The notes under the pieces were generated by a model that saw nothing but the letters and a program-made list of their open reading frames with translations, was not told the origin of the DNA and ran no database searches. From NCBI RefSeq assembly GCF_965200585.1, contig NZ_OZ241361.1: 64,000 nucleotides of DNA, one strand, 5' to 3'. This document shows, piece by piece, positions 50,141 to 58,162 of the stretch. This stretch comes from Bacterioplanoides sp965200585 (lineage in GTDB: Bacteria > Pseudomonadota > Gammaproteobacteria > Pseudomonadales > Oceanobacteraceae). Each line of letters begins with the position of its first letter. The stretch's first letter is position 1. Position numbers and translations under genes: made by a program.

Positions 50141-50623
50141 TTACATGGTCCAGGTATCAACAATGACCGCGTTATCACGGGTGTGTAGCAACTTGATATC
50201 CAGTACATCGAGCGGGTTGATTGGGCGAATGCCTTCAATCAGGTTGTGCTCGCCATGGCCGTACAAGGCTTGCAGTGCAAAACGACAGGCGTAAACCTTG
50301 CCGCCTTCAGCCATAAACTTCTTCAACTGGTTGTTAAAGTTCATATGACCCGGAAACGCTTCATCACCAATAGTTGGGAAACCACGCTGCACCCCCAGAT
50401 TCACACCCGGGCCATACAACAGGATCGAGGTTTCGTAGCCTTTACGTTGCAAACGGGTCGCCTGCAGCATGTTGACGAAGCCAATTGAACCTTCGAACGC
50501 AACTGTGTGGAAGGTGACCAGCGCTTTTTCGCCAGGCTGGGCTTTTACGTCTTCAAAGACTTTTTCTTCGTAATCAACAAAAAAATCACCGTCTTTATTT
50601 AGTGGGAAATCAACTTGAGGCAT
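50141..50623 (-). CDS. nitB: MSMEG_0572/Sll0783 family nitrogen starvation response protein
   Basis: This 160-residue protein opens the nitrilase cluster. It belongs to the MSMEG_0572/Sll0783 family, which occurs with Nit1C genes. Seen: MPQVDFPLNKDGDFFVDYEE, ALVTFHTVAFEGSIGFVNML near residue 45, KGYETSILLYGPGVNLGVQ near 72, and KKFMAEGGKVYACRFALQAL near 112. The pattern of strands and a Cys-containing loop resembles DsrE-like folds, but this is inference. The function is unknown. The ATG at 50623 has GGAGAA before it. A sigma-54 promoter lies 60 bases upstream. Confidence 0.84.
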   Translation of the reverse strand: MPQVDFPLNKDGDFFVDYEEKVFEDVKAQPGEKALVTFHTVAFEGSIGFVNMLQATRLQRKGYETSILLYGPGVNLGVQRGFPTIGDEAFPGHMNFNNQLKKFMAEGGKVYACRFALQALYGHGEHNLIEGIRPINPLDVLDIKLLHTRDNAVIVDTWTM

Positions 50624-50682
50624 TTCATATTCTCCGCTGGTTATTATGTAGAAATCGATGTTGTTCAATTTCAAAACGGATA

Positions 50683-50701
50683 TTGCACAGCGGGTGCCAA
50701 T
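50683..50701 (-). promoter_or_regulatory. sigma-54 promoter of the nitrilase cluster
   Basis: On the minus strand TTGGCACCCGCTGTGCAAT has GG, ten bases, then GC, exactly the -24/-12 arrangement, with TGGCAC fully matching the -24 consensus. The transcript would start about 50 bases before the first gene of the cluster. This fits nitrogen-dependent control through RpoN and an activator not found in this window. Confidence 0.82.
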
Positions 50702-50723
50702 GATTGCTTTTTAAAAAGCAATC
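50702..50723. promoter_or_regulatory. perfect 22-base palindrome next to the sigma-54 promoter
   Basis: GATTGCTTTTT is followed at once by its exact complement. It begins one base upstream of the -24 promoter element. The half-site ATGATTGC recurs at about 50832, nearer the MocR-type gene. It is a candidate binding site for that regulator or for another repressor. Confidence 0.6.
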
Positions 50724-50886
50724 AATTTGCAATAAAGCTCTACCTGACTCTTTTACAACCGATAAAATTTTTTAAATCTTGTGATTTAACGCCGTTTTTG
50801 TCAGGATTCAGCTCAAAATTGATCGCACTAAATGATTGCACAAATACACGCAAGTTCACTATTTAAGTGCATGAGTGGTAAAGAAC

Positions 50887-52287
50887 ATGTACAAGACACA
50901 CATTGAACGCTGGAAAAAAGCGGTTGCTGAAAAAGGCAAATACCCAACCTACAAGCTGCTCGCGGATCTGATTGAGCAGGACATCGAACGTGGCAGTCTG
51001 CAGCCACAAGACAAGATTCCGACCATGCGTGATCTGGCTGAAGCACTGGCGGTGAATTACTCCACCGTGTCACGTGCCTATACCGAGGCGCGCAAGCGTG
51101 GCCTGATTGAAACCGTGACCGGCGCCGGTACCTTTGCCAAGGGTAAAGTACCGGCGATTAAGCCCAGCCTGGCGCCTTACGAGCTGACCATGAACATGGT
51201 GATTGAACCAGCGATTCCGACGTTAATTGAAGAAGTAAAAGACGTTGTCCTCAGCACCATCAGTCAGAATGAACTGTATAAGCTGTTTCGTTATCAGGAG
51301 CACGGTGGCCATCCACACACCAAAGAACAGGTCAAACTCCACCTGCTTAATAAAGTGCCGGATGCCGCTCTCGAACAGCTGGTGTTATCACAAGGCGTGC
51401 ATCAGATTCTGGCTGCTCTACTGACCCAGTTATGTGATAACCACCAGGTGATTTGTGTCGATTCTCTGACCTACCCGGGCATTAAGTCCAGTGCCGCCCA
51501 GCTGGGTAAACGCTTACACGCACTGGAGCGCGATAACGACGGGCCAACCGCCTCCTCTTTTGAAGATGCCTGCCGTACCCATGATGTTGCCGCACTGTAT
51601 ATCAACCCCACCATGCATAACCCGACCTGCACCTCCATTTCACGCAGCCGCCGCGAAGCCCTGGCCGATGTGGCGCTGCGCCATAATGTGCAGATTATTG
51701 AAGACGATGTGTACGAGCCGCTGGCCAACAGCCCGTTACCGTCCTTTGCCATGCTGGCTCCGGGCCTGACCTATTATGTATCCAGCCTGTCCAAGTGTTT
51801 TGCTCCGGGGGTTCGCTTTGGTTTTGTTGCCTGCCCAAGCAAACGCCAGGCTGAACATACCAATGGTGCGCTGCGTTCTCTGAATGTAATGAGTGCCCCC
51901 ATGACCGAGATGATGGTTTGTAACTGGCTCAAGCAAGGCACCGTCAAGCGTATGATTCAGTCGGTGCAGCGCGAAGCCAATGCCCGTCAGCAGATTATTC
52001 AGCAGGAGTTAAAAGGCATTCCCCTCAATATGGCCGACAATGCCTTTCATTTCTGGCTCAGATTTCCGAAGCAGGTGGACTGGCACCCGGCCGAGCTGGC
52101 CATTGATTTACGCACCCAAGGCATCAGTGCCGTTGCCAGCATGGCTTTTGCCACCGATAACCATCCCCCTCACGCGATGCGTATTTGCTTCGGCGGGCCA
52201 TTTAACCGCGAGGACATTCGTGAGCAGATGATCAAATTGAAAGAAACGCTGTTACAACCCGCACACCTTACTCAGACCCGTTACTAG
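50887..52287 (+). CDS. MocR/GntR-type regulator with aminotransferase-like domain
   Basis: This 466-residue protein has a GntR winged helix at about residues 5-75 (KIPTMRDLAEALAVNYSTVS) fused to a fold-type-I PLP aminotransferase domain. The PLP lysine is expected in YVSSLSKCFAPGVRFGF near residue 302 and the PLP-ring Asp in IIEDDVYEPLA near 278. MocR proteins such as GabR, TauR and PdxR sense an amine or amino acid through PLP. It is divergent from the nitrilase cluster and is its likely local regulator. The ATG at 50887 is chosen; GTG at 50875 is possible. An intrinsic terminator follows. Confidence 0.88.
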   Translation: MYKTHIERWKKAVAEKGKYPTYKLLADLIEQDIERGSLQPQDKIPTMRDLAEALAVNYSTVSRAYTEARKRGLIETVTGAGTFAKGKVPAIKPSLAPYELTMNMVIEPAIPTLIEEVKDVVLSTISQNELYKLFRYQEHGGHPHTKEQVKLHLLNKVPDAALEQLVLSQGVHQILAALLTQLCDNHQVICVDSLTYPGIKSSAAQLGKRLHALERDNDGPTASSFEDACRTHDVAALYINPTMHNPTCTSISRSRREALADVALRHNVQIIEDDVYEPLANSPLPSFAMLAPGLTYYVSSLSKCFAPGVRFGFVACPSKRQAEHTNGALRSLNVMSAPMTEMMVCNWLKQGTVKRMIQSVQREANARQQIIQQELKGIPLNMADNAFHFWLRFPKQVDWHPAELAIDLRTQGISAVASMAFATDNHPPHAMRICFGGPFNREDIREQMIKLKETLLQPAHLTQTRY

Positions 52288-52334
52288 GGCTTGTTAACAG
52301 GCCCCAGGCCTCCCTCCAGAAACCGATACTTACC
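52288..52334. repeat. short palindrome resembling joined ends of the 266 bp element
   Basis: Just after the MocR stop, AGGGCTTGTTAACAGGCCC (from 52287) looks like the two ends of the element at 42911-43176 (AGGGCCTGTTA and TAACAGGCCCT) joined together. It may be a deletion relic of that element or a chance palindrome. Confidence 0.35.
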
Positions 52335-52362
52335 AAACGCTTACCCTTGGTAGCGTTTTGTT
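52335..52362 (+). terminator. intrinsic terminator after the MocR-type gene
   Basis: AAACGC, bulged T, TACC, loop CTT, GGTA and GCGTTT form a ten-pair stem with one bulge, followed by T-rich sequence. It lies 48 bases after the stop codon. Confidence 0.65.
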
Positions 52363-52402
52363 GCCCTGTATCCCTACCTTGATTTAAATCAGAGAAGTCA
52401 AT

Positions 52403-52434
52403 ACAGATATTTGAACAAACATTCAAATATCTGT
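52403..52434. promoter_or_regulatory. 13-base perfect inverted repeat upstream of the GGDEF-EAL gene
   Basis: ACAGATATTTGAA, six bases, TTCAAATATCTGT. The symmetry and length suit an operator for a dimeric repressor of the TetR kind, but no such gene is adjacent. The CRP-like site follows directly. Confidence 0.5.
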
Positions 52435-52435
52435 A

Positions 52436-52457
52436 AATTGTGAACCACGTCACAAAA
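52436..52457. promoter_or_regulatory. CRP/Vfr-type binding site
   Basis: TTGTGA-N6-TCACAA has both half-sites TGTGA and TCACA of the CRP consensus with the right six-base spacer. It lies about 165 bases before the GGDEF-EAL gene, suggesting cyclic-AMP control of a cyclic-di-GMP gene. Confidence 0.6.
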
Positions 52458-52534
52458 TGGCGTGTTTTTACCAATTCTGCTGCCTAATGACGGCTGACGC
52501 CAGCGAGCAGCAGTGCAATACATCCTTTACGAGA

Positions 52535-52566
52535 ACTGAGAATACCGCGGAGAAGCCGCCCTCAGT
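52535..52566 (+). other. structured leader hairpin before the GGDEF-EAL gene
   Basis: ACTGAG and CTCAGT pair around an inner stem GCGG with CCGC, 55 bases before the start codon. It lacks a T tract, so it is not a simple terminator. I could not fit it to a cyclic-di-GMP riboswitch. It may be a folded 5' leader. Confidence 0.4.
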
Positions 52567-52620
52567 CGCAAGGCTGCGTTCGTAGTACTACCAGATTATG
52601 GCTAATCGCATTAGGTTTTT

Positions 52621-54351
52621 ATGATAGGCAGCTCATCACACTCTCCAGGGTATCAGGAACACGCCGCGTTATTCTTTAACAACGCCTCCGATGCCATCAT
52701 GCTGACGGATACCCGCAACATCATCACCGATGTGAATCCGGCTTTCAGTCAAATCACCGGCTATGAAAAAGACGAAGTGCTGGGTATGCCGGCCGGATTT
52801 ATGAAATCGGGCAAACACGATAAAGCTTTCTATCAGCGGCTGTGGTCAGATCTGGATAAGAATGGTTACTGGCAGGGTGAGATATGGGATCGGCATAAAA
52901 AAGGCCATAACTTTCCAAAAGACGTCAAAATCACCGCCATTAAAGATTCTCAGGGCAATACCCGTCAGTATGTCGCTATCTTTTCGGATATTTCTGAGTC
53001 GGTAAACCACAAGATAGAGCTAGAGAACCTGGCTTACTTTGATCCGCTGACGTCTTATCCAAATCGTACTCTGTTATTAAATACTCTGTCTGACAAAATC
53101 CATACTCTGCAGAGTGAGCCTGGCGACCAGAGTTTCACCATTGCTTTTGTCGACATCGATAATTTCAAACTCTATAACGACACCCGGGGCCATCACTTTG
53201 GTGATCAGCTGATTAAAAATGTCGCCGCCCGTTTATCCGACGTGCTAACGCCCAACGATATTGTTGGTCGCATGAGCGGCGATGAGTTTCTGATTATTTT
53301 TGATAACAACAAGAGCCAGCAGCAAGTTATACAAGCTGTCGATGACCTGATACAGGCGAACACCCTGCCATTATTAATTGACGGCAGCGAGAATCAAATT
53401 CAGCTTAGTATTGGCCTGAGCACCTATCCAACAGATGGCCATAATGTCAAAGACCTGCTGTCCTGTGCTGATATTGCGATGTATTGGGTTAAGCAACAGG
53501 GTGGGAATTCTTACACCAGCTACAACAACAATATCGGCAAAGAGTTTATTCAGAAAAATGAAATTGAAACTGAATTACCTAAAGCCATTCGTAAGGAAAT
53601 GATTACTCCGGCATTTCAGCCACAGCTCGATCTAAAATCAGGAAAAATTATTGGCTGTGAAGCACTAGCACGCTGGGAAAAAGACGACGGTTTATTTATT
53701 TCTCCGGTTAAATTTATTGAGGCCGCAGAAAAGCTGAATATTGTCAGTAAAATATCGGAATTGATGGTACGCAGAAGTTGCGAAGCTTATTCACAGCTAA
53801 CTAACAAAGACGATTTAAAACTATCAATCAATATTTCAGCCAAAGATCTTAACAACCGCAGCTTCCTCCACTGCCTGAAAGATATTTTTGAAAAATACAA
53901 TATTGCCAACCATCAAATTGAGTTGGAACTCACCGAATACTCCCTGGTCGAAAACTTCAGTGTTGCACAACGTCAAATTAAACGCTTAAGAAAGAATGGT
54001 TTTAAAATTGCCATTGATGATTTTGGCACCGGATTTTCTTCATTAAATTATCTTAAATCACTGGAAATCGACACCCTGAAACTGGATCGAAGCTTTATTC
54101 AGGAAATAGATCAGGATGATAAAAAAGGCATGATCATTCTTGAAAACACCATTCAGCTGGCACATAAGCTGGGGGTTAAAGTGATTGCCGAGGGCGTTGA
54201 AACAACTGAACAGCTGAATCTTTTAAAAGAGCTGAATTGTGACGTTATACAAGGGTATCTGGTTTCCCGGCCATTAATTCCGGAAACCCAGTCTGACCTT
54301 TCCAGGATATTAACGGCTGCATCCGACGATGCCTGCCAAAGCAGTTTATAG
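52621..54351 (+). CDS. PAS-GGDEF-EAL cyclic-di-GMP signalling protein
   Basis: This 576-residue cytosolic protein has three domains. The PAS domain is at about residues 15-130 (AIMLTDTRNIITDVNPAFSQ). The diguanylate cyclase domain at about 140-300 has its active-site loop changed to SGDEF (GRMSGDEFLIIF). The EAL domain is at about 315-565. The EAL domain keeps the catalytic set: CEALARW, the Asn in LSINISAKDL, ELTEY, IAIDDFGTG, LKLDRSFI, AEGVE and the Gln in VIQGYL. It is therefore probably an active phosphodiesterase, with uncertain cyclase activity. Nine bases later an Aer-like receptor follows, so the two are co-expressed. Confidence 0.92.
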   Translation: MIGSSSHSPGYQEHAALFFNNASDAIMLTDTRNIITDVNPAFSQITGYEKDEVLGMPAGFMKSGKHDKAFYQRLWSDLDKNGYWQGEIWDRHKKGHNFPKDVKITAIKDSQGNTRQYVAIFSDISESVNHKIELENLAYFDPLTSYPNRTLLLNTLSDKIHTLQSEPGDQSFTIAFVDIDNFKLYNDTRGHHFGDQLIKNVAARLSDVLTPNDIVGRMSGDEFLIIFDNNKSQQQVIQAVDDLIQANTLPLLIDGSENQIQLSIGLSTYPTDGHNVKDLLSCADIAMYWVKQQGGNSYTSYNNNIGKEFIQKNEIETELPKAIRKEMITPAFQPQLDLKSGKIIGCEALARWEKDDGLFISPVKFIEAAEKLNIVSKISELMVRRSCEAYSQLTNKDDLKLSINISAKDLNNRSFLHCLKDIFEKYNIANHQIELELTEYSLVENFSVAQRQIKRLRKNGFKIAIDDFGTGFSSLNYLKSLEIDTLKLDRSFIQEIDQDDKKGMIILENTIQLAHKLGVKVIAEGVETTEQLNLLKELNCDVIQGYLVSRPLIPETQSDLSRILTAASDDACQSSL

Positions 54352-54360
54352 GGGAAAAGA

Positions 54361-55911
54361 ATGCCTCAGGAACAAACCTTTAGCGCGCAGCAAATTTTAT
54401 TATCAACCACCGATACAGATAGTCATATTACCTACGCCAATGATAATTTTTGCCAGATATCCGGCTATCAGCTCAATGAGATGCAAGGCAAAGCCCATAA
54501 CCTGGTACGCCACCCGGATATGCCTAAACAAGCCTTTGGTGATTTATGGCAACACCTTGGTCAGGGGCAGTCGTGGATGGGGCCGGTTAAAAATCGCTGT
54601 AAGAATGGTGATTATTACTGGGTTGATGCCTTTGTCACTCCAATCAAAGATCAACAAGGCAGAATTGTTGAATATCAGTCGGTCAGAACCAAACCAGATC
54701 CGCAACTGATTCAGCGGGCACAAAAAACCTATCAACAGCTCAGGGATGGCAAACAGAAAAAGCATGTGAGCCATTCTGGTGACAGCACTCTGTGGCCAAT
54801 GCTGGCGTTTGTATTACTTACTTTGGTCAGTTTTACAATGTCTCTGTTCAGTGATGAACTTTTGATAGCAACACTTGTGACAGGTATGATTTCAGCCGTT
54901 AGCGGTGTGTTGTTTTATCAATGGCGGCAGTCGTATCTGGCCCTGATCAGTGACGCTAAATCGGTTTTTAACAACCCATTAATGGCGTACCTGTATTCCG
55001 GCAGAAGTGATGACATTGGTATGTTACGACTGGCGTTGAAAAAAAGAGAAGCTGAAGTGAATGCCGTAGCCGGTCGGGTGAAAGATGACTCGGAATTAAC
55101 GCTGAATATGGCGTATCAGTCATCTACTAAAGGAAAAGAGGTTGCCCGGTTATTAAACAGTCAGAAATCTGAAATCGAAAGCATTGCCGCAGCCGTCAAT
55201 CAAATGTCTGCCAGTGTCCGCGATATGGGCAAAGTAGTCACCAGCGCTTCGGATTCAGCAGGCCATAGCCAGGATTTAAGTTATTCGGCACAACATCAGG
55301 TCGCCGAAACCATTGGTTCTATTTCTCAGCTATCGGAGCAACTGAACACCGTTGATCATGTGGTTTCGCGTCTGGTCAGTGGTACCCAGGCCATTACTCA
55401 GGTATTAAATGATATTAATAGCATTGCTGAACAAACCAACTTACTGGCGTTAAATGCTGCGATTGAAGCCGCCCGGGCCGGAGAACAAGGGCGTGGTTTT
55501 GCCGTTGTTGCAGAAGAAGTCAGGGCGCTGGCACAACGTACCCAACAGTCTACCGAGGAAATTAATAGCCTGCTGACTCAGCTGAAAACGGAATCTGACA
55601 GCGCCATTGAGGCGGTACACAATGGTAATACATTATCGAAAAATTGCGTTGAATCGGCTCAGAAAGCCGGGGATTCACTAACCAGTATCACTCAGGAAAT
55701 CAGCGAGCTGGCGGAAGTTAATCTGCAGATTACCACCAGCATGCAACAGCAGTCTCAGGCGGCCGATCAGATTAATCAGAATATTACCGCCATCGCCGAT
55801 GTTTCTGCCCAAAGTGAATGTCATGGCCGCGAAGCCAGCGAGTTCAGCGAACAACTGGTGACCCGCTTACAGCAGCAAAAGAATCTGGTCGAACAATTTG
55901 TGCGCAGCTAG
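54361..55911 (+). CDS. PAS-containing chemoreceptor, Aer-like
   Basis: This 516-residue receptor has an N-terminal cytosolic PAS domain of the Aer type (NLVRHPDMPKQAFGDLWQHL near residue 48, then SWMGPVKNRCKNGDYYWVDA). In Escherichia coli Aer this domain binds FAD and senses redox state. Two membrane segments follow near 142-180 (LAFVLLTLVSFTMSLF and LLIATLVTGMISAVSGVLFY). The HAMP-like and signalling regions come next, with EQTNLLALNAAIEAARAGEQ at the tip. No large periplasmic domain is present. It probably mediates energy taxis together with the cyclic-di-GMP enzyme upstream. It ends eight bases from the stop of a convergent receptor gene. Confidence 0.92.
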   Translation: MPQEQTFSAQQILLSTTDTDSHITYANDNFCQISGYQLNEMQGKAHNLVRHPDMPKQAFGDLWQHLGQGQSWMGPVKNRCKNGDYYWVDAFVTPIKDQQGRIVEYQSVRTKPDPQLIQRAQKTYQQLRDGKQKKHVSHSGDSTLWPMLAFVLLTLVSFTMSLFSDELLIATLVTGMISAVSGVLFYQWRQSYLALISDAKSVFNNPLMAYLYSGRSDDIGMLRLALKKREAEVNAVAGRVKDDSELTLNMAYQSSTKGKEVARLLNSQKSEIESIAAAVNQMSASVRDMGKVVTSASDSAGHSQDLSYSAQHQVAETIGSISQLSEQLNTVDHVVSRLVSGTQAITQVLNDINSIAEQTNLLALNAAIEAARAGEQGRGFAVVAEEVRALAQRTQQSTEEINSLLTQLKTESDSAIEAVHNGNTLSKNCVESAQKAGDSLTSITQEISELAEVNLQITTSMQQQSQAADQINQNITAIADVSAQSECHGREASEFSEQLVTRLQQQKNLVEQFVRS

Positions 55912-55919
55912 AGCCTGCG

Positions 55920-57893
55920 TCAGCCCTGGCTAACCTTATACTGGCTGACAGTTGTGCGCATTTGCTCGGCAATTTTGGCCAGGTGTTCACCGGCTTGGGC
56001 AATATCAGAAGTACCTTCGATGGTTTCCCCCGCCTGCTGATTAATCATTTGCAGGCAGGCGGTAATATTCTGAATGGAATCGGTCTGCTGATTCGACTGA
56101 CTGGAAATATCGCCGGAAACCTGTTCCAGATCCGTCATCACACCAACAATATCAGTAAGGGTGGCAGCCACCTCTTTAGCCATGGCTACAGCATCTCCGG
56201 CAGTTTGGCTGCTGTTATTAATAACTTCGGTAGAACGATCCGAACCGGCCTGCAGCTCCTGAACAATATCCGCAATTTCAATGGTTGACTGCTGAGTACG
56301 GCTGGCCAGATTGCGTACTTCATCGGCAACCACCGCAAAACCGCGGCCCTGTTCTCCAGCCCGAGCGGCTTCAATTGCAGCATTTAATGCCAGCAAGTTA
56401 GTTTGCTCGGCCACCGACTGAATCACATCCACCATATTGGCAATATTACCCACCCGTTCATTTAAGTTAGCCATTACATCCTGCAGACCAAGAATCTCAC
56501 TGGATAACGATTGAATCTGCTCAGCTGCATGACTCACAGCACGATGACCCGAGCGGGTTTTTTCTGAGGTTTCGCGAATACGTTCGGCACTGGTAAGAGT
56601 TGCCTGATTCACTGAACTGACGGCCTGACCAACGCTATCAGCGCTGTTGCTGACGTTAGCAATTTCCTGCTGCTGGTTTTTCAGGTTCACTTCACTTTGT
56701 ATTAACGAAGCACTGGATTGAGTGGCAGCACTGGCAATCTGGTTGGAATAATCCTGAAACTGCGATAAATCCTGAGCAAAGCGCTGCACCAGCTTATTAA
56801 TATTGGCAGCGGTTTTACCCAGGCTGTCATCACTGAACTTCTGAATCGGCTGAGTCAGATCACGCTGCTGAATATAACGGTTCACACTGCTTTCAATCTC
56901 TGACGACTGACGCTGAATTAAATCAATCGTCATACGAATCAGAAAGGTCATCACAACAGCAACGATCAACACCAGAATTTCCAGCACAATCACCATAATA
57001 CTGTTGTCATAAAAAATTCGGGTATTCTTCAGAACATGTTCAATAATTTCATCCTGAATATTTTTTAAGAGATTAATCCGGTCGGTGGCGACGGTAAACC
57101 AGTCAGTAGGATTAACGCCATAATTCTGATCTTTTTCCGTAATCAGCTGACGAAAACGCTCAACCGCTTTTTCTTCTTTTGACGACAGTTCATCCAATAA
57201 AATCTGTTTCAGATCACTCGGGGCTTTTGCTGTTGCTGAGTGCAGGTAAATTTTTTGTGCGTTCGATAATTCAGAAAAACGTATCTGTAATTTTTTTGTT
57301 AACGCATCACGGGCAAACACATTACTTAACACCGCTCGTTCTATGCCGGCTTTTTCTTTGGCGTAGGCAAAGTTGTATAAAGTCACCAGTTCTTCAGAGG
57401 TAATTTCGTTGGTGGAAAACTCCAGTAACTGAATATTAACTTCCAGCAGTGCTTCATTGTTCTGGGTATAAAAGCGAATGGCTTCTGGCAGAGGAATTTG
57501 CAGTTGATCAACACGGTTACGAATTGTGCTTAACTGCTGCAGGCTGTTTTTTACTTTACCAATATAAACCGTAATATCTTTGGCATAGGTATACAGCGCA
57601 AAAATATCTTTCAGTTCCTGCAACCGTTGATCGGTTAGCTGGCGCTGAGCCGGTAATACATCGCGGAATTTTTCACCGTTTGAACCCAGAAAACCAGCTG
57701 ACTGACCGCGCTCTTTTTGCAGCTCATGCACCAGGCTATTGGTGGCTTTGATCAAATCAGCATGATGCATCAGTTCGGCATTGGCCTGCATATGTTTATA
57801 AGCACTGATGCTGTCAATAACCAAAACCACAATAAGAATCAGACAGGGAGCTAAAATCAGAGAAGCTAAGTGTTCTGACAACCACGCACGCAT
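55920..57893 (-). CDS. methyl-accepting chemotaxis protein with NIT domain
   Basis: This 657-residue chemoreceptor has a membrane segment at about residues 8-30 and a large periplasmic helical NIT domain at about 35-285. The domain is marked by IKATNSLVHELQKERGQSAG and its following FLGSNGEKF. A second membrane segment lies near 300-322 (IMVIVLEILVLIVAVVMTFL), followed by HAMP and the tip EQTNLLALNAAIEAARAGEQ. NIT domains are proposed nitrate/nitrite sensors. The ATG at 57893 with AGGTG five bases upstream is preferred to the TTG at 57944. A nitrogen-related ligand would fit the nearby nitrilase cluster, but that is speculation. Confidence 0.9.
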   Translation of the reverse strand: MRAWLSEHLASLILAPCLILIVVLVIDSISAYKHMQANAELMHHADLIKATNSLVHELQKERGQSAGFLGSNGEKFRDVLPAQRQLTDQRLQELKDIFALYTYAKDITVYIGKVKNSLQQLSTIRNRVDQLQIPLPEAIRFYTQNNEALLEVNIQLLEFSTNEITSEELVTLYNFAYAKEKAGIERAVLSNVFARDALTKKLQIRFSELSNAQKIYLHSATAKAPSDLKQILLDELSSKEEKAVERFRQLITEKDQNYGVNPTDWFTVATDRINLLKNIQDEIIEHVLKNTRIFYDNSIMVIVLEILVLIVAVVMTFLIRMTIDLIQRQSSEIESSVNRYIQQRDLTQPIQKFSDDSLGKTAANINKLVQRFAQDLSQFQDYSNQIASAATQSSASLIQSEVNLKNQQQEIANVSNSADSVGQAVSSVNQATLTSAERIRETSEKTRSGHRAVSHAAEQIQSLSSEILGLQDVMANLNERVGNIANMVDVIQSVAEQTNLLALNAAIEAARAGEQGRGFAVVADEVRNLASRTQQSTIEIADIVQELQAGSDRSTEVINNSSQTAGDAVAMAKEVAATLTDIVGVMTDLEQVSGDISSQSNQQTDSIQNITACLQMINQQAGETIEGTSDIAQAGEHLAKIAEQMRTTVSQYKVSQG

Positions 57894-58162
57894 AACTACA
57901 CCTATCTGTTCATCATCGGGATCGGTTAATAATTTCGGAATCAATTGATGATTCAGAAAATGAGGGTCAGATTTCAGACTAGCAAAAACTGAGGCTTCTG
58001 CTCAGTTATTTGTCTGAGTCCGCCTCATACAAAGTTATGAGTCGCAGCGGAACGTCCGTCGGCCACTTTATCGTATTGATTTATAAGCAGTTATTATTTT
58101 GGCCATTTTGTCCGTCTGGCTAACTGTTTGGGCTACTGTTTGAGTTACTTCTGGCAGCTGCC
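57894..58162. other. intergenic region upstream of the NIT-domain receptor
   Basis: These 269 bases hold the leader of the receptor and the end of the flavoprotein gene. No gene is visible. A TAAAG with GGCCGAC nearby on the minus strand (about 58060) recalls a sigma-28 site but the spacing is wrong. No clear terminator for the flavoprotein gene was found. Confidence 0.35.

Noticed and set aside
52500..52620. Cyclic-di-GMP riboswitch before the GGDEF-EAL gene
   Set aside because: A hairpin is present, but I could not find the conserved core of the GEMM-I or GEMM-II class, so only a structured leader is reported.
58040..58080. Sigma-28 promoter for the NIT-domain receptor
   Set aside because: TAAAG and a GGCCGAC are present on the minus strand but the spacing and second element do not fit TAAA-N15-GCCGATAA.
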